Notes: a model not told the origin generated them from the sequence alone. DNA of 64,000 nucleotides from an uncultured Gammaproteobacteria bacterium (GCA_902513495.1 CABXNH010000002.1:1-64000), one strand, 5' to 3'; positions 29,445 through 43,985 are shown, counted from the first letter of the stretch. Numbers and translations: made by a program.

Positions 29445-31352
29445 ATGTCAAAAATGATAGGTATTGATTTAGGAACAACAAATTCATGCGTTTCAGTTAT
29501 GGATAGTGGTGTTGCTAAAATCATAGAAAACTCTGAAGGAAACAGAACTACACCTTCAATTATTGCATACCCAAAAGACTCTGAAGAGATCTTGGTGGGA
29601 CAACCTGCAAAGAGACAGGCTGTAACTAATCCTGAAAATACACTTTATGCTATTAAGCGTTTAATTGGCCGTCGATTTGATGAAGAAGCCGTTCAAAAAG
29701 ATATTGATCTAGTCCCATATAAGATTATTAAAGCTAAGAATGGCGATGCATGGGTTGAAGTAAAGGGTAAAAAAATGGCAGCACCCGAAATATCTGCTCG
29801 AGTCATTCAAAAAATGAAGCAAACTGCAGAAGATTATCTAGGTAATGAAGTGACTGAGGCTGTTATTACCGTACCCGCTTATTTCAATGATTCTCAGCGC
29901 CAAGCTACGAAAGATGCAGGAAAAATTGCAGGCTTAACAGTTAAAAGAATTATCAATGAGCCAACTGCTGCTGCACTGGCCTATGGTGTTGATAAAACAA
30001 CGGGTGATAAGAAGGTTGCAGTCTATGATTTAGGTGGTGGAACATTCGACGTTTCAATCATCGAAATGGAAGACATTGATGGTGAAAAACACTTTGAAGT
30101 TCTATCTACAAATGGAGACACATTCCTTGGTGGTGAAGACTTTGATCAAAGAATTATTAATTTTCTTGTTGATGAGTTCAAAAAAGAACAGGGCCTTGAT
30201 TTAGCAAAAGATGCTATGGCTCTTCAAAGATTAAAAGAGGCTGCTGAAAAAGCAAAAATAGAACTTTCTTCTTCTGAGCAAACAGAGGTTAGTCTGCCTT
30301 ATATTACTGCAGATGCTTCTGGCCCTAAACACCTCAACATCAAAATAACAAGATCGAAACTTGAGTCGTTAGTTGCAGATCTACTTAAGCGCTCGATTGA
30401 TCCATGCAAAACAGCCCTTAAAGATGCAGGCTTATCAAGTGGTGATGTTGATGAAATCATTCTTGTAGGCGGACAAACACGAATGCCTAAAGTTCAGCAA
30501 ATGGTTAAAGATTTCTTTGGTAAAGAGCCTAAGAAAGACTTAAACCCAGATGAAGCTGTCGCCATGGGCGCAGCAATTCAAGCTGGTGTATTAGGTGGTG
30601 ACGTTAAAGATGTCCTTCTTCTTGATGTAACTCCTCTATCTCTTGGAATCGAGACAATGGGTGGCGTTATGACAAAATTGATTGAAAAAAATACAACAAT
30701 TCCTACTAACCAGTCTCAAGTATTTTCCACGGCTGCAGACAATCAATCCGCTGTAACTGTTCATGTTCTTCAAGGAGAGCGCGAAGTAGCGAGTGCAAAT
30801 AAGTCTCTAGGACAGTTTAACTTGGAAGGTATAGCTCCAGCGCCTAAAGGTCAACCTCAAATTGAAGTAACCCTTGATCTGGACTCGGACGGTATTTTGA
30901 ATGTATCTGCCAAGGATAAAAATACTGGCAAAGAACAATCCATCACAATCAAATCCTCAAGTGGTCTCTCCGATGAGGAAGTTGATAAAATGATTAAAGA
31001 TGCTGAGGCTCATGCTGATGAAGATAAAAAGTTCCAAGAACTGGTTTCAGCTAGAAATATGGCTGACTCACTTGTTCATTCTACAAAACAGTCTCTCGAG
31101 GAGCTCAAAGATGAGATTTCTGATGATGAAAAAACTGCAATTGATGGCGCTCTAAGTGAACTAGAGGAAAGTATCAAAGGTGATGACAAAGACGCCATCG
31201 ATGCTAAAGTACAAAATCTTAGTGAAAAAGCGCAAGTTCTAGCTCAAAAAGCGCAAGAAAAGGCTGGAGCAGATGATAGTGCTGAAGCCAACTCAGATGC
31301 TGGTGAAGATGTTGTTGATGCTGACTTCGAAGAAGTTAAAGAAGAAAAGTAA
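29445..31352 (+). CDS. dnaK: Chaperone DnaK
   Basis: [33 protein letters not shown]-terminal [14 protein letters not shown]. Confidence 0.99.
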   Translation: MSKMIGIDLGTTNSCVSVMDSGVAKIIENSEGNRTTPSIIAYPKDSEEILVGQPAKRQAVTNPENTLYAIKRLIGRRFDEEAVQKDIDLVPYKIIKAKNGDAWVEVKGKKMAAPEISARVIQKMKQTAEDYLGNEVTEAVITVPAYFNDSQRQATKDAGKIAGLTVKRIINEPTAAALAYGVDKTTGDKKVAVYDLGGGTFDVSIIEMEDIDGEKHFEVLSTNGDTFLGGEDFDQRIINFLVDEFKKEQGLDLAKDAMALQRLKEAAEKAKIELSSSEQTEVSLPYITADASGPKHLNIKITRSKLESLVADLLKRSIDPCKTALKDAGLSSGDVDEIILVGGQTRMPKVQQMVKDFFGKEPKKDLNPDEAVAMGAAIQAGVLGGDVKDVLLLDVTPLSLGIETMGGVMTKLIEKNTTIPTNQSQVFSTAADNQSAVTVHVLQGEREVASANKSLGQFNLEGIAPAPKGQPQIEVTLDLDSDGILNVSAKDKNTGKEQSITIKSSSGLSDEEVDKMIKDAEAHADEDKKFQELVSARNMADSLVHSTKQSLEELKDEISDDEKTAIDGALSELEESIKGDDKDAIDAKVQNLSEKAQVLAQKAQEKAGADDSAEANSDAGEDVVDADFEEVKEEK

Positions 31353-31379
31353 TTAGCTTTATTTGTTGATCTAAAATAA

Positions 31380-31404
31380 CCTCTCGTGTCTAGTACATGA
31401 GGGG
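31380..31404 (+). terminator. dnaK-dnaJ intergenic hairpin (attenuator/terminator-like)
   Basis: CCTCTCGTGT-ctagt-ACATGAGGGG, 10-bp stem with two G-U wobbles, followed by TTTAATATTTT. Confidence 0.6.
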
Positions 31405-31424
31405 TTTAATATTTTAAGGGAAAT

Positions 31425-32528
31425 ATGTCAGAAAGAGATTATTACGAAGTTCTAGGTGTCGATAAAGGCGCAGATGAGGCCAAGATTAAAAAGGCTTACA
31501 AGCGCCTTGCTATGAAATATCATCCTGATAGAAATGCAGATGATAAAGTAGGTGCTGAGAAGAAATTTAAAGAAGTTCGTAAAGCCTATGACGTTATCTC
31601 AAATCCTCAAAAGAGATCTGCCTACGATCAATTTGGTCATGCGGGGGTCGATCAAGGAGGACAGGGCTTTGGTGGTGGAAATCCTTTCGGCGGGGCTGGA
31701 GGCTTTAGTGATATTTTTGGTGATATTTTTGGTGGTGGCAATTCAAAGCCAGATAACAGAGGCTCAGACCTACGCTATGATCTAGAAATTGATTTAAAAC
31801 AAGCTGCTGATGGCGATACTGTAAAAATAAGAGTCCCTAAAAATGATACCTGTGACACCTGCTCAGGAAGTGGCGCAAAGCCAGGCACTTCAGTTAAAAC
31901 ATGTGGAAATTGTCGAGGAACTGGTCAAATGACTATGCAACAAGGTTTTTTTGCTGTTCAGCGCCCTTGTAATCAGTGTAATGGCTCTGGTGAAAAAATC
32001 GAATCTCCATGCGGAACCTGTCGAGGACAAGGTGTTGTTAGAAATCAAAAAACTCTATCTGTAAAAATACCTGCAGGTGTAGATACTGGAAATCGAATAA
32101 GGCTCAGTGGTGAGGGTGAGGCAGGCTTGCGAAGTGGCCCTCATGGTGATCTATATGTTCAAATTCATATTAAAGACCATCCTATATTTCAGCGTGAAGG
32201 TAATGATTTATACTGTGAAGTACCAATTGATTTTGCAACCTCAACGCTTGGTGGATCGATTGAAGTTCCTACGCTCAAAGGTAAACTCAAGATCAACGTT
32301 CCAGCAGGAACACAAACCTCTAAACTTTTTAGACTAAGAGGTAAAGGGATGCCAGCAATGAGGCATAGCGGTTCTGGTGATTTATTATGCCAAGTCAAAG
32401 TTGAAACTCCTGTAAATTTGAACTCTAAACAAAAGAAACTATTAAAAGATTTTTCAAACTCTTGTGAGGCTAAGCATCACCCAGAATCTGACTCATTTTT
32501 TGGTAAAATGAAATCTTTTTTTGAGTAG
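31425..32528 (+). CDS. dnaJ: Chaperone DnaJ
   Basis: J-domain with HPDRN, Gly/Phe region, four CxxCxGxG zinc motifs. Confidence 0.98.
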   Translation: MSERDYYEVLGVDKGADEAKIKKAYKRLAMKYHPDRNADDKVGAEKKFKEVRKAYDVISNPQKRSAYDQFGHAGVDQGGQGFGGGNPFGGAGGFSDIFGDIFGGGNSKPDNRGSDLRYDLEIDLKQAADGDTVKIRVPKNDTCDTCSGSGAKPGTSVKTCGNCRGTGQMTMQQGFFAVQRPCNQCNGSGEKIESPCGTCRGQGVVRNQKTLSVKIPAGVDTGNRIRLSGEGEAGLRSGPHGDLYVQIHIKDHPIFQREGNDLYCEVPIDFATSTLGGSIEVPTLKGKLKINVPAGTQTSKLFRLRGKGMPAMRHSGSGDLLCQVKVETPVNLNSKQKKLLKDFSNSCEAKHHPESDSFFGKMKSFFE

Positions 32529-32588
32529 TTCTGAAACAATTTGTAACAAAGAATCAATTGCTCATCTATAAAATTTCTTTTTTTATAA

Positions 32589-33884
<1,296 letters not shown>

Positions 33885-33964
33885 TTGACACGCACCCTTG
33901 TTTTAGTCCTTTATGTTAATTTAAGGTTAAAATAAAACTTCATTAACTATTTTTGGATGACTGA

Positions 33965-35212
33965 TTGGAATCGCTGTCAACTTTTTGGCTAAGTTTTATA
34001 CTGTTTATTCTTATTATTGCTTCGGCATTTTTTTCTGCCTCAGAAACTTCGATGATGGCACTCAATCGCTATCGACTTAAGGCTCTTAGTGCAAAGAATA
34101 ATGTTCAAGCCAAAAGAGTAGAAAAACTCCTAAACAAAATTGACTATCTGATTGGAGGTATATTACTTGGTAATAACTTCGTTAATATACTTGCAGCAAG
34201 TATTGCAACCCTTCTGTCAATAAAATTATGGGGAGAAGGTTCAGTAATCATTGCCTCATTAGTTCTAACTTTAGTCATTTTAATATTTGCAGAAAACACT
34301 CCAAAGACTTTTGCAGCAAAAAATCCTGAAAAGATTGCATTACCTGCCTCTTGGTTACTAGAAATACTAATAAAAATTTTCAAACCTCTTATTTATCTTA
34401 TATCAGTCATCTCTAAATTTATTCTAAGGCTACTTGGTCTGAAAAATGTTAGCAAAGACATCTTAAATTCTGAAGAACTCAGAATGGCCGTCAAAGACTC
34501 AAAATCACAAATGTCCAAGAATTATCAGAATATGCTTCTCAATATTATTGATCTTGAAAAAGTAAAAGTTGAGGATATTATGATTCCACATCACGAGCTA
34601 GTAAGTGCTGATGCCAATAATAAAGATGAATTATTTGAACAATTTAAACGAATTCAACACAACCGTCTACTTCTCTTTGAAGGCTCAGAAAACAACATTA
34701 TTGGAACAATACATATGAGGGATATTCTCAATATTTATGCCAAAGAAGAAATTAATGTCAGGAAAATTAAAGAATTAATTAGAGAGCCTTATTTTATTCC
34801 AGAGGGCACTCCTTTATCGCAACAACTTGAACACTTTAAAAAACAAAAAAGAAGGCTTGGGATTGTTGTTGATGAATATGGCGAAGTCAAAGGAATGGTT
34901 GTATTGGATGACATTTTAGAAGAAATAGTTGGACAATTTACATCGTCACAAGGTGAAACTATCGAAGAAATTAAAATACAGGATGATGGAAGCTACTTGG
35001 TTGATCCAAGAGTAAGCATTAGAGAGCTAAACTCAGAACTCAATGTTAAACTACCTTTTGACAGTGCAAAGACACTTAATGGATTAATCTTAGAACAGCT
35101 CCAAAGCTTTCCTCAGCACAACGTATCCCTGAAAATTGATCCTCTCATTATTGAAATTATTCAGGTTAATAAACAGGGTATTAAACTAGTTAAAATCACT
35201 AAAATAAATTAG
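33965..35212 (+). CDS. CNNM/DUF21-CBS-CorC_HlyC domain membrane protein
   Basis: ASAFFSASETSMMALNRYRLK, CBS pair, LGIVVDEYGEVKGMVVLDDILEEIVGQ. Confidence 0.93.
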   Translation: MESLSTFWLSFILFILIIASAFFSASETSMMALNRYRLKALSAKNNVQAKRVEKLLNKIDYLIGGILLGNNFVNILAASIATLLSIKLWGEGSVIIASLVLTLVILIFAENTPKTFAAKNPEKIALPASWLLEILIKIFKPLIYLISVISKFILRLLGLKNVSKDILNSEELRMAVKDSKSQMSKNYQNMLLNIIDLEKVKVEDIMIPHHELVSADANNKDELFEQFKRIQHNRLLLFEGSENNIIGTIHMRDILNIYAKEEINVRKIKELIREPYFIPEGTPLSQQLEHFKKQKRRLGIVVDEYGEVKGMVVLDDILEEIVGQFTSSQGETIEEIKIQDDGSYLVDPRVSIRELNSELNVKLPFDSAKTLNGLILEQLQSFPQHNVSLKIDPLIIEIIQVNKQGIKLVKITKIN

Positions 35213-35259
35213 GTATTATCTAAATTTATAATCAGTAATTTCAAATAAAAGGACAATTA

Positions 35260-36249
35260 ATGTTTAAATTTTTCACTCAAAAAAAATGGTTTCTTTGGGC
35301 CTATCTAGGTTCAACAGTTATCCTTACCTCGTTATGGCTTTCAGTTCAAATTGATGTTCAAATCAATGAGTGGTTTGGTGGCTTCTACGATATGATTCAA
35401 AAAGCTCTAGGAACGCCAAATGCAGTAACAATGGAAGAGTATATTGGAGGACTTTGGAGCTTTGCAAAACTTGCTGCAATGTGGATTGTGTTAGGCCTTG
35501 CAACTTCATTTTTGACTTCTCATTTCTTGTTTAGATGGAGAGCATCAATGGTTGAGTTCTATCATAGCGTATATGATAAAGCTCGCATGATTGAGGGCGC
35601 ATCACAACGCGTTCAGGAAGACACCATTAGGTTTTCCAGAATCATGGAAGGATTGGGCACTAGCCTCATTGAATCTGTCATGGTACTTATTGAATATTTT
35701 CCATTATTAATGGGACTATCAGTCGGCATTCCGATTATGTGGTTTGGTGATTGGGAGTATGGTTTAGTAACTGGAGCTTTAATTTGGGCAGTTGGTGGAA
35801 CACTATTAATGATTGGATTAGCATGGGTATTAAGATTAGTTGGCATAGAGTATGACCTTCAAAAAAGAGAGGCTGCGTATAGAAAAGTTCTTGTAATTGC
35901 AGAAGATGACGGAACCGTGAGACCAAAAACTCTCAATGAGCTCTTTGAGGGTGTAAGGCTAATTCATTACAAAAGCTATTTATTTTATTTGTACTTTAAT
36001 ATTGGTAGACTGGCTTACCTTCAAATAAACGTATTAGTTGCATACATTGTTCTTGCTCCTGCCATAGTTGCAGGGGTCATGACTTTAGGTGTGATGCAGC
36101 AAATCATTAGAGCATTTGGACGAGTTGAAGGTTCACTTCAATATTTATTTAATGCATGGCCTACTATTATTGAACTCGCAAGTGTTTATAAACGTCTAAA
36201 AGAGTTTGAAAGTCAGATTGAATCAATGACTGAGGTAGAAACAGAATAG
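35260..36249 (+). CDS. SbmA/BacA-type peptide/microcin transporter
   Basis: FRWRASMVEFYHSVYDKARMIEGASQRVQEDTIRFSRIMEGLG, AAYRKVLVIAEDD, GRVEGSLQYLFNAWPTIIELASVYKRLKEFE. Confidence 0.92.
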   Translation: MFKFFTQKKWFLWAYLGSTVILTSLWLSVQIDVQINEWFGGFYDMIQKALGTPNAVTMEEYIGGLWSFAKLAAMWIVLGLATSFLTSHFLFRWRASMVEFYHSVYDKARMIEGASQRVQEDTIRFSRIMEGLGTSLIESVMVLIEYFPLLMGLSVGIPIMWFGDWEYGLVTGALIWAVGGTLLMIGLAWVLRLVGIEYDLQKREAAYRKVLVIAEDDGTVRPKTLNELFEGVRLIHYKSYLFYLYFNIGRLAYLQINVLVAYIVLAPAIVAGVMTLGVMQQIIRAFGRVEGSLQYLFNAWPTIIELASVYKRLKEFESQIESMTEVETE

Positions 36250-37062
36250 TTATTGAGTAATTGATTGTCCCATATTAAGCACTTGAGCCTCCTCAAGACT
36301 TAATTTAGGAAAGTCATTTGGCATAAGAATGATTATGGTCGATCCCATATTAAAGCGACCAAGCTCATCCCCTTTTTTAAGTCTAATTTGTCGGCCCTTG
36401 TAATCATAATTTTTAACAAATTTAGAGTATGGAGGCGTAATCTGTCCTTCCCAAGAAGTCTGCATTGATCCAACAAAAATCGCACCAACCAATACAAAGA
36501 CCATTTCACCAAACTCAGTGTTAAAGAAACATACAAGCCTTTCATTACGCGCAAAAACTTCATCGATACCATCAACCGTTCTCTGGTTTACTGAAAACAG
36601 GTCTCCTGGAATGTATTTCATCGAAACCAAATCACCGTCACAGGGCATATGAACACGATGGTAATCCTTTGGTGATAAATAAATTGTCGCAAAACTCCTA
36701 AGATAATCTTTATCGATAGATTTATCATCGAGCAAAGCTGAAACTGAATATTTTCTACCTTTAGCTTGAACAATCTCCGACTCTTTAATGTTTCCAGCCT
36801 GTGAAACAAATCCGTCTACTGGCGAAATCACTGGCGAGCTAGATATTGGTCTTGAACTTTTCTTGAGAGATCTTGTAAAAAAATCATTAAAGTGATCATA
36901 ATCTTTAACGTTTTCTCTTTCAGCTTCACTCAGATTAACTTCATATGCAGCAATAAACCAATTAGTAAAACTATTTTTTAGCCATGGAGTCTTAATTCTT
37001 GCAAATCGAAACATTAACCTCGATAAGAGATGCTGAGGCAAGAGGTATTGAAGGAAAATCAT
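36250..37062 (-). CDS. psd: Phosphatidylserine decarboxylase proenzyme
   Basis: SPVDGFVSQAG, DYHRVHMPCDG, C-terminal RFNMGSTIIIL (G-S-T pyruvoyl cleavage site). Confidence 0.96.
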   Translation of the reverse strand: MIFLQYLLPQHLLSRLMFRFARIKTPWLKNSFTNWFIAAYEVNLSEAERENVKDYDHFNDFFTRSLKKSSRPISSSPVISPVDGFVSQAGNIKESEIVQAKGRKYSVSALLDDKSIDKDYLRSFATIYLSPKDYHRVHMPCDGDLVSMKYIPGDLFSVNQRTVDGIDEVFARNERLVCFFNTEFGEMVFVLVGAIFVGSMQTSWEGQITPPYSKFVKNYDYKGRQIRLKKGDELGRFNMGSTIIILMPNDFPKLSLEEAQVLNMGQSITQ

Positions 37063-38765
37063 TAATCAAGCTTATCAACAATAAAACTAACTGCCTCCTT
37101 AAAGTCAATTTCAACTTTATCTGGATGCATCCTAGATTTATATTCTATTTTCCCGTTGTCAGCATGAGTATCACTGATCACGAGGCGATGGGGAATACCA
37201 AGAAGTTCAGAGTCAGCAAACATAATTCCAGGTCTTTCCTTACGATCATCAATTAAAACATCAATATTCTGTTCTATGCAGTCCATATAAAGCTGATCTG
37301 CAAGTGCTTTAACGCGAGATGATTTATTGTAATTTATAGGGACTATAACAAGCTCAAATGGAGCAATAGCTTGAGGAAAAATAATACCCCTATCATCATT
37401 ATTTTGTTCAATACTCGCTGCGATAATTCGTGTTACACCAATACCATAGCAACCCATATTCATATAGACTGCCCTTCCATCTTCACCGATTACGTTAGCA
37501 TTCATAGAGTCTGAGTACTTAGTGCCGAGCTGAAAAATATGTCCAACCTCGATGCCTCTTTTAATTTCTATCTTGCCCTTTCCATCAGGTGATGGGTCTC
37601 CAGCAACAACATTACGTATATCTGAAGCAACAATCTTTTTTGAGTCTCTTTGCCAGTTGACTCCAATATAATGCTCATCGTCCTTATTAGAACCACAAAC
37701 AAAGTCTGATAAATGAGCCGCTGCATAATCAACAAAGATTGGAATATCGAGATTTACAACTCCAATAGACCCAAAAGAACAGCCTAATTGCTTAAGAACT
37801 TTGGTCTCTTCGGCCATTTGCAGAGGGTTTTTAACACCGTCCAATTTGGCTGCTTTCACTTCATTGAGTTCATGATCGCCTCGCAAAACAAGAGCAATAA
37901 GATTATCATCAGTTCCTTCAACAATCAGCGTTTTTATTGATTTTTTTGGGCTAATTTTTAATAAATTACAGACATCATCAATTGTTTTGACACCGGGTGT
38001 ATGAGCAATCTCTAATTCTTGTTTGGGGGCATTAGGTTCACCTTGAGGAAGCGTTTCAGCCCTTTCAATATTGGCAGCATAACTAGAGTCATCAGAAAAA
38101 CAAATAGCATCCTCACCTGACTCAGCAAGAACATGGAATTCATGAGAACTATCACCACCAATAGCACCAGAATCAGCTAAAACGGGTCTGTAGTCCAAAC
38201 CTAATCTATCAAAAATATTACAATAAGTCTGGTGCATCACTTGGTATGTCTCACCAAGTGATTTTTTATCTATATGAAAGGAGTAAGCATCTTTCATAAT
38301 AAATTCTCTTGAACGCATGACTCCAAAACGAGGCCTTATTTCATCCCTAAATTTTGTTTGAATTTGATAAAAGTTGATAGGTAACTGCTTATAGCTTCTT
38401 ATATACTGCTTAGCTATGGTTGTAATCACTTCCTCATGTGTTGGGCCCATGCAAAAATCTCTTTCATGCCTATCCTTAAAACGAAGCAACTCAGGGCCAT
38501 ATTCCTCCCACCTCTTTGATTCTTGCCATAGCTCAGCTGGCTGCGCAACTGGCATCAATAATTCTAATGCCTTTGATTTGTTCATCTCCTGTCTTATTAT
38601 TTTTTCAACTTTCTGAATAATTTTCAAACCAATGGGTAAGTATGAATAAAGTCCAGATGCTAATTTAGATATTAGACCGGCTCTTATCATTAATTGGTGA
38701 GATATGATTTGGGCATCGTTAGGCGCCTCCTTCACTGTAGAGATTAAAAAATCACTGCTTTTCAT
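37062..38765 (-). CDS. proS: Prolyl-tRNA synthetase, bacterial type
   Basis: [55 protein letters not shown]. Confidence 0.98.
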   Translation of the reverse strand: MKSSDFLISTVKEAPNDAQIISHQLMIRAGLISKLASGLYSYLPIGLKIIQKVEKIIRQEMNKSKALELLMPVAQPAELWQESKRWEEYGPELLRFKDRHERDFCMGPTHEEVITTIAKQYIRSYKQLPINFYQIQTKFRDEIRPRFGVMRSREFIMKDAYSFHIDKKSLGETYQVMHQTYCNIFDRLGLDYRPVLADSGAIGGDSSHEFHVLAESGEDAICFSDDSSYAANIERAETLPQGEPNAPKQELEIAHTPGVKTIDDVCNLLKISPKKSIKTLIVEGTDDNLIALVLRGDHELNEVKAAKLDGVKNPLQMAEETKVLKQLGCSFGSIGVVNLDIPIFVDYAAAHLSDFVCGSNKDDEHYIGVNWQRDSKKIVASDIRNVVAGDPSPDGKGKIEIKRGIEVGHIFQLGTKYSDSMNANVIGEDGRAVYMNMGCYGIGVTRIIAASIEQNNDDRGIIFPQAIAPFELVIVPINYNKSSRVKALADQLYMDCIEQNIDVLIDDRKERPGIMFADSELLGIPHRLVISDTHADNGKIEYKSRMHPDKVEIDFKEAVSFIVDKLD

Positions 38766-38806
38766 ATAAAATGAGTTTATATCAATAAATAATTCGATTT
38801 TACCTA

Positions 38807-39442
38807 ATGCCTGATTTTCAAACTTTATTAATTTATATTATTCCATTGGTTTTTGCAATCACACTTCATGAGGCAGCACATGGCTGGGTTGCCAGTAAAT
38901 TGGGTGATCATACTGCAAGAATGATGGGGCGAGTTACCCTAGATCCGACGAAACACATCGATCCTATAGGTACCATTGCTATTCCACTCGTTCTTCTGCT
39001 TTCGTCCTCTGGTTTTATCTTTGGATGGGCTAAACCTGTCCCTATTAATTTTAATGCGCTAAGGTCTGGAAAATCTGGAATGATTTGGGTTGCATTGGCT
39101 GGGCCAGGTGCTAATTTAGTGATGGCTATTGGCTGGCTACTATTAATGATCATTGCAATCAATCTGAGCATACCAGTTTTAATTGAGATGGGTCGTATTG
39201 GAATACTTGTGAATTGTGTTCTTGCTGTATTCAATCTCTTGCCTATTCCTCCATTGGATGGCTCTAGAGTGATTAGCGCCTTATTGCCTAATCGACTCTC
39301 ATATCAATACAACCAATTAGAGCAGTACGGTCTTTATATACTCCTCGGCCTAATGTTTTTAGGTGGTTTTAACTATCTCGTAAGGCCTATGGTTGAATTT
39401 CTTTTAAGCTGGTTTCAGTATGCCCTAGTTATTTTAGGATGA
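38807..39442 (+). CDS. Site-2 protease (M50) family membrane protein
   Basis: [17 protein letters not shown] (HExxH-like) and [12 protein letters not shown]. Confidence 0.92.
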   Translation: MPDFQTLLIYIIPLVFAITLHEAAHGWVASKLGDHTARMMGRVTLDPTKHIDPIGTIAIPLVLLLSSSGFIFGWAKPVPINFNALRSGKSGMIWVALAGPGANLVMAIGWLLLMIIAINLSIPVLIEMGRIGILVNCVLAVFNLLPIPPLDGSRVISALLPNRLSYQYNQLEQYGLYILLGLMFLGGFNYLVRPMVEFLLSWFQYALVILG

Positions 39443-40819
39443 GCAACTTAACTCAAGATTTTGAGCCCATTCTGGTGTTTCACTATCGTAAGACTCATGC
39501 CTTTCATGCTCTTCAAATGGATCTCTAAGGAGCTTAAAGAGGGTCTCAATCTCAGCATATTCATTGTGATCTTCTGCCCTCCTTATCGCAACTTCAGCTA
39601 AATAATTTCTTAAAATATATTTTGGATTAACCCTATTCATTAAAGTGCGCCTTTGATTTAGATCTCCTGTTTCCTTCTTTAGACGCTTTCGGTAGTCTTT
39701 GAACCAAGGATCAAATGCTTTACCTAACGAGTTTTCATCATCATTTGAGAGCAGTCTTATTGACTGATGGTAATCTTTTTTATGCGTGTAGAGAAGTTCT
39801 AAAAAATTAGTAATTATTGCATTATCACTTTCATCTTGGACAGTAAAACCAAATTTATTTCTCATTAGCAAGGAATATTCTTTGACCAAAGTTTTCTCAT
39901 ACATCGATAGTGCTTCTTTTAACTGGTCTTTTTTTATCAAAGTTTTCAGAGAATCTGCAAGTCGGTGTAAGTTCCATAATGCAACAGATGGCTGCTTCTC
40001 AAAGGAATATCGACCCTGCGTATCTGAATGATTACAAATAAAGCCTGGATCATAGGCCTCCATAAAACTAAAGGGGCCATAGTCAATCGTCAGACCCAAA
40101 ATAGACATATTATCTGTATTCATAACGCCGTGAGAAAATCCCTGAGCTTGCCATCTTGCAATCATTATTGCGGTTGATTGAATAACTTTACTAAATAGAC
40201 CCAAGTAATCACCTTGCTTAACTTCTGGCATGTAATGCTGTATTACAAAATTAGCTAATTTATTAACATTTTCATTTTGCCCCAGAGACGAAAAATATTC
40301 AAAGTGTCCAAATCGAATATGACTCTCAGCCACTCGCGTTACAACGGCAGCATTTTCAACGTGTTCTCTATATACTTCTGAGCTACTAGTAACAATAGCT
40401 AGGGCTTTTGTAGTAGGAATATTTAGACCCTGCATCGCAATAGAACATAAATATTCACGGATACTTGACCTTAGAACTGCACGACCATCTGCACCACGAG
40501 AAAATGGCGAAGTTCCAGCACCTTTTAATGATAATTCATTATCCTCTAATTCCCCAATCAGGCATGAGCGTCCATCTCCAAGCTGAGGTACAAAGTAGCC
40601 AAACTGGTGGCCAGCATAAACAGTTGATACTGGACGCTCTTGAGCTAACTGCTTGTCTCCAGAGCAAATCTCTAATAACTCCTTATCGGTTATATCAAAG
40701 TTTAAATCTTGCTTTAATCTTTGATTTACATGGATTAAAGAGGGATTTTCGAGTCTTTGGGTTTGGATATGTGCAAAGAAATCAGTACCTAAATCCTTGA
40801 ATTTAAGAGAGTTTTTCAT
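39434..40819 (-). CDS. selO: SelO/YdiU-type protein adenylyltransferase
   Basis: [72 protein letters not shown]-terminal LSCSS. Confidence 0.93.
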   Translation of the reverse strand: MKNSLKFKDLGTDFFAHIQTQRLENPSLIHVNQRLKQDLNFDITDKELLEICSGDKQLAQERPVSTVYAGHQFGYFVPQLGDGRSCLIGELEDNELSLKGAGTSPFSRGADGRAVLRSSIREYLCSIAMQGLNIPTTKALAIVTSSSEVYREHVENAAVVTRVAESHIRFGHFEYFSSLGQNENVNKLANFVIQHYMPEVKQGDYLGLFSKVIQSTAIMIARWQAQGFSHGVMNTDNMSILGLTIDYGPFSFMEAYDPGFICNHSDTQGRYSFEKQPSVALWNLHRLADSLKTLIKKDQLKEALSMYEKTLVKEYSLLMRNKFGFTVQDESDNAIITNFLELLYTHKKDYHQSIRLLSNDDENSLGKAFDPWFKDYRKRLKKETGDLNQRRTLMNRVNPKYILRNYLAEVAIRRAEDHNEYAEIETLFKLLRDPFEEHERHESYDSETPEWAQNLELSCSS

Positions 40820-42251
40820 TTAATATCTGGTTAACCTGCTTAGGGTTTGCTTTTCCTTGTGTAGCCTTCATAACCTGGCCAACAAAAAAACCTAATAGCT
40901 TCGAATTACCATCTTTATACTGCTTAACTTGATCGAGATTGTTAGAAATTATATCGTCAATGATTGACTCTAAAGCACTGGAGTCAGTCATTTGCTTAAG
41001 ACCTTGCTTCTCAATAATTTCATCAACACTTCCATTACCTTCCCACATCAGCTTAAAAACATCTTTAGCAATTTTTCCAGAGATTGTGTTGTCAGTAATT
41101 CTTGAGATTAACACAAATAATTCATTTGAAGGTATCGGTGAATCATTAATTTCGACTTGGTTTTTGTTCAGAGCCGCAGAGAGTTCACCCATGACCCAGT
41201 TAGCGGAAAGCTTAGCATCTGCACCTTTATTTATCACTGCTTCAAAATAGTCTGCGACCTCTTTTTGAGAGGTTAAGATTTCGGCATCATATGAGCTCAA
41301 ACCTAATTGTTCAACAAACCTTAATTTCTTTTCAGTAGGCAATTCAGGGAGTGATTTTTTAATCTCCAAGAGGAGTTCTTCACTAACAGCAACTGGAAGT
41401 AAATCAGGATCTGGGAAATATCTGTAATCATTCGCTTCTTCTTTAGAGCGCATGGATCTAGTTTCATTTTTAATTGAATCATAGAGCCTTGTTTCTTGAA
41501 CTACTGAACCTCCTTCTTCCAAGATGTCAATCTGTCTTTCTACTTCAAGATTAATAGCTTTTTCTAAAAATTTAAAAGAATTTATATTTTTAAGTTCTGC
41601 TCGGGTCCCAAGCTTATCGCCGTGTTTGCGGACTGAGACATTCGCATCACATCGAAAAGAGCCTTCCTGCATATTACCATCACAAATATCGATGTATTGA
41701 ACCAAAGCGTGTATTTTCTTAGCATAAGCAACCGCTTCCTTTGCGCTACTCATATCAGGCTCTGATACAATCTCTAGTAAGGGAGTGCCAGCACGATTTA
41801 GGTCGATTGCTGTAAACTCATCATACATATCATGAATTGATTTTCCGGCATCCTCCTCAAGGTGAGCGCGAGTAATTCCGACCAGTTTGTTTTCACCATT
41901 TTCTAAAGATATATCTATGACTCCATTTCCAACGATTGGAATTTCAAATTGTGAAATTTGATACCCCTTCGGAAGATCTGGATAAAAATAATTCTTACGT
42001 GCAAAAATAGAGTTTTTGTTTATCGTTGCATTGACAGATAAACCAAAGCTGAGCGCCATTTTAACGGCCTCCTGATTAAGAACCGGAAGAACACCAGGGT
42101 AACCAAGATCAACGGCACATGCTTGCGTGTTAGCTGTTGCACCAAAGGCTGTAGATGCACCAGAAAAAATTTTTGATTTAGTTTTTAACTGTGAGTGTAT
42201 TTCAAGCCCAATTACCGTTTCCCAGGTCATAAATAGCTCCTCATTAATCAA
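40803..42251 (-). CDS. gatB: Aspartyl/glutamyl-tRNA amidotransferase subunit B
   Basis: [59 protein letters not shown] at MTWETVIG is an alternative start. Confidence 0.97.
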   Translation of the reverse strand: MINEELFMTWETVIGLEIHSQLKTKSKIFSGASTAFGATANTQACAVDLGYPGVLPVLNQEAVKMALSFGLSVNATINKNSIFARKNYFYPDLPKGYQISQFEIPIVGNGVIDISLENGENKLVGITRAHLEEDAGKSIHDMYDEFTAIDLNRAGTPLLEIVSEPDMSSAKEAVAYAKKIHALVQYIDICDGNMQEGSFRCDANVSVRKHGDKLGTRAELKNINSFKFLEKAINLEVERQIDILEEGGSVVQETRLYDSIKNETRSMRSKEEANDYRYFPDPDLLPVAVSEELLLEIKKSLPELPTEKKLRFVEQLGLSSYDAEILTSQKEVADYFEAVINKGADAKLSANWVMGELSAALNKNQVEINDSPIPSNELFVLISRITDNTISGKIAKDVFKLMWEGNGSVDEIIEKQGLKQMTDSSALESIIDDIISNNLDQVKQYKDGNSKLLGFFVGQVMKATQGKANPKQVNQILNEKLS

Positions 42252-43686
42252 CTGGTGATAAATGATGCCAATCAGTTTTCAATTGAAACTGATGTGCAGT
42301 ATTAAGTAATAATTCTTCAGACCAATGGTCACCAATTAATTGAAGACCAACAGGTAAATTATCTGAAAATCCGGCAGGAATACTCATCCCTGGAAGTCCT
42401 GCTAAATTAACTGAAAGTGTATATATGTCTGCCAAATACATAGATACGGGGTCTTTAACAGAGCCTAAGTCAAAGGCAGCAGTAGGAGAAACTGGACCCA
42501 TAACAACATCCACCTCTTTGAATACTTTTTTAAAGTCTTCACTGATGAGCTGTCGGACTTTTTGAGCTTTGAGATAATAAGCATCATAATATCCAGCAGA
42601 AAGTGCATAAGCACCAATCATAATTCTTCTTTTGACCTCGTCTCCAAAGCCTTCAGAGCGCGATCTCAAGTACAAATCATTTAAATCTTTCGGGTCATCA
42701 CATCGGTATCCATACCTGACGCCATCAAACCTTGAAAGATTTGAAGAGCACTCACATGGAGCAACAATATAGTAGGCAGGAATTGCATGAATTGAATTCG
42801 GCAATGACACTTCAATAATCTCAGCACCCATGGACTCATAATCATTAATAGCCTTCATCACAACCTTTTCAACACCCTTATCTAAACCTTCTGAAAAATA
42901 TTCTTTTGGCAGACCAATCTTGAGCCCTTTTAATGACTTTGATAAATTTTTGGTATAATCAGGCACTAATTTATTAGCACTTGTCGAATCTTTTGTGTCA
43001 AAACCAGCCATTGCGTTTAGAATGATTGCAGAATCCTCAGCCGTTCGCGTCATTGGGCCTGCTTGATCCAGGCTTGAAGCATAAGCTATCATTCCGTAAC
43101 GAGAAATCCTACCGTAGGTTGGCTTGAGTCCTGTAATACCGCATAAACTCGCCGGTTGACGAATGCTGCCACCCGTATCTGTTCCAGTAGCAAAGGGGGA
43201 AATATGAGATGCAACAGCGGCAGCAGAGCCTCCTGAAGAGCCACCAGGCACTTTTTTTGTATCCCATGGGTTTTTTACAGGTCCATAATATGAATTTTCA
43301 TTGGACGAACCCATTGCAAACTCGTCCATATTAGTTTTACCAAGCATCACCATATTTTGAGAGTTTAGCTTTTCACTTAGGGTTGCATCATAAGGCGAAA
43401 TAAATGAATCCAGCATTTTTGATCCTGCACTGGTTTTTACACCTTTTGTACAAAAAATATCTTTGTGTGCATAGGGGATTCCAGTAAGGCTTGTAGCATT
43501 TCCTTTGGCCAATATTGAATCTGCCAGTTTTGCTTGAGTGATGGCCTGTTCACTGGTGACTGATATAAAAGCGTTTAACTTTGAATCATCAATCCGATTT
43601 AGATAGTGCTGAGTGAGCTCTAAAGAAGAGAAATCTCTATTTTTTAGCCCTTTAATTTGCTCAGCAATAGTGAGATTATGCATCAT
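42244..43686 (-). CDS. gatA: Aspartyl/glutamyl-tRNA amidotransferase subunit A
   Basis: [29 protein letters not shown] amidase signature. Confidence 0.98.
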   Translation of the reverse strand: MMHNLTIAEQIKGLKNRDFSSLELTQHYLNRIDDSKLNAFISVTSEQAITQAKLADSILAKGNATSLTGIPYAHKDIFCTKGVKTSAGSKMLDSFISPYDATLSEKLNSQNMVMLGKTNMDEFAMGSSNENSYYGPVKNPWDTKKVPGGSSGGSAAAVASHISPFATGTDTGGSIRQPASLCGITGLKPTYGRISRYGMIAYASSLDQAGPMTRTAEDSAIILNAMAGFDTKDSTSANKLVPDYTKNLSKSLKGLKIGLPKEYFSEGLDKGVEKVVMKAINDYESMGAEIIEVSLPNSIHAIPAYYIVAPCECSSNLSRFDGVRYGYRCDDPKDLNDLYLRSRSEGFGDEVKRRIMIGAYALSAGYYDAYYLKAQKVRQLISEDFKKVFKEVDVVMGPVSPTAAFDLGSVKDPVSMYLADIYTLSVNLAGLPGMSIPAGFSDNLPVGLQLIGDHWSEELLLNTAHQFQLKTDWHHLSPVD

Positions 43687-43973
43687 TATTCAATTACAGT
43701 TGGAACCAAAAAATGATTACTTCCTGTCTTAGGAGCAATCTCTTGAAATTCTTCAGATAAATCTTTTTCTGTAACCTGATCATCTCTCAGGCGTTGAGAC
43801 ATCTCTAAAGGATGTGCCATTGGCTCTGCGCCTCCAGTATCTATCTCGCCAAGTTGATCCATTAGGCCAAGAATATTATTAAGCTCTTTAGTGCTTTGTT
43901 CTAACTCTGAATCTTCAATACTCAATCTTGCTAAAAAAGCGATTTCTTTAACTTTGTTATTATCTAGTGACAT
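43686..43973 (-). CDS. gatC: Aspartyl/glutamyl-tRNA amidotransferase subunit C
   Basis: 95 aa, [17 protein letters not shown], upstream of gatA. Confidence 0.95.
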   Translation of the reverse strand: MSLDNNKVKEIAFLARLSIEDSELEQSTKELNNILGLMDQLGEIDTGGAEPMAHPLEMSQRLRDDQVTEKDLSEEFQEIAPKTGSNHFLVPTVIE

Positions 43974-43985
43974 ATTTAAATTACT

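Noticed and set aside
39434-40819. Possible selenoprotein at the SelO C-terminus
   Set aside because: The C-terminal motif reads SCSS with an ordinary Cys codon and no in-frame TGA, as in bacterial SelO.
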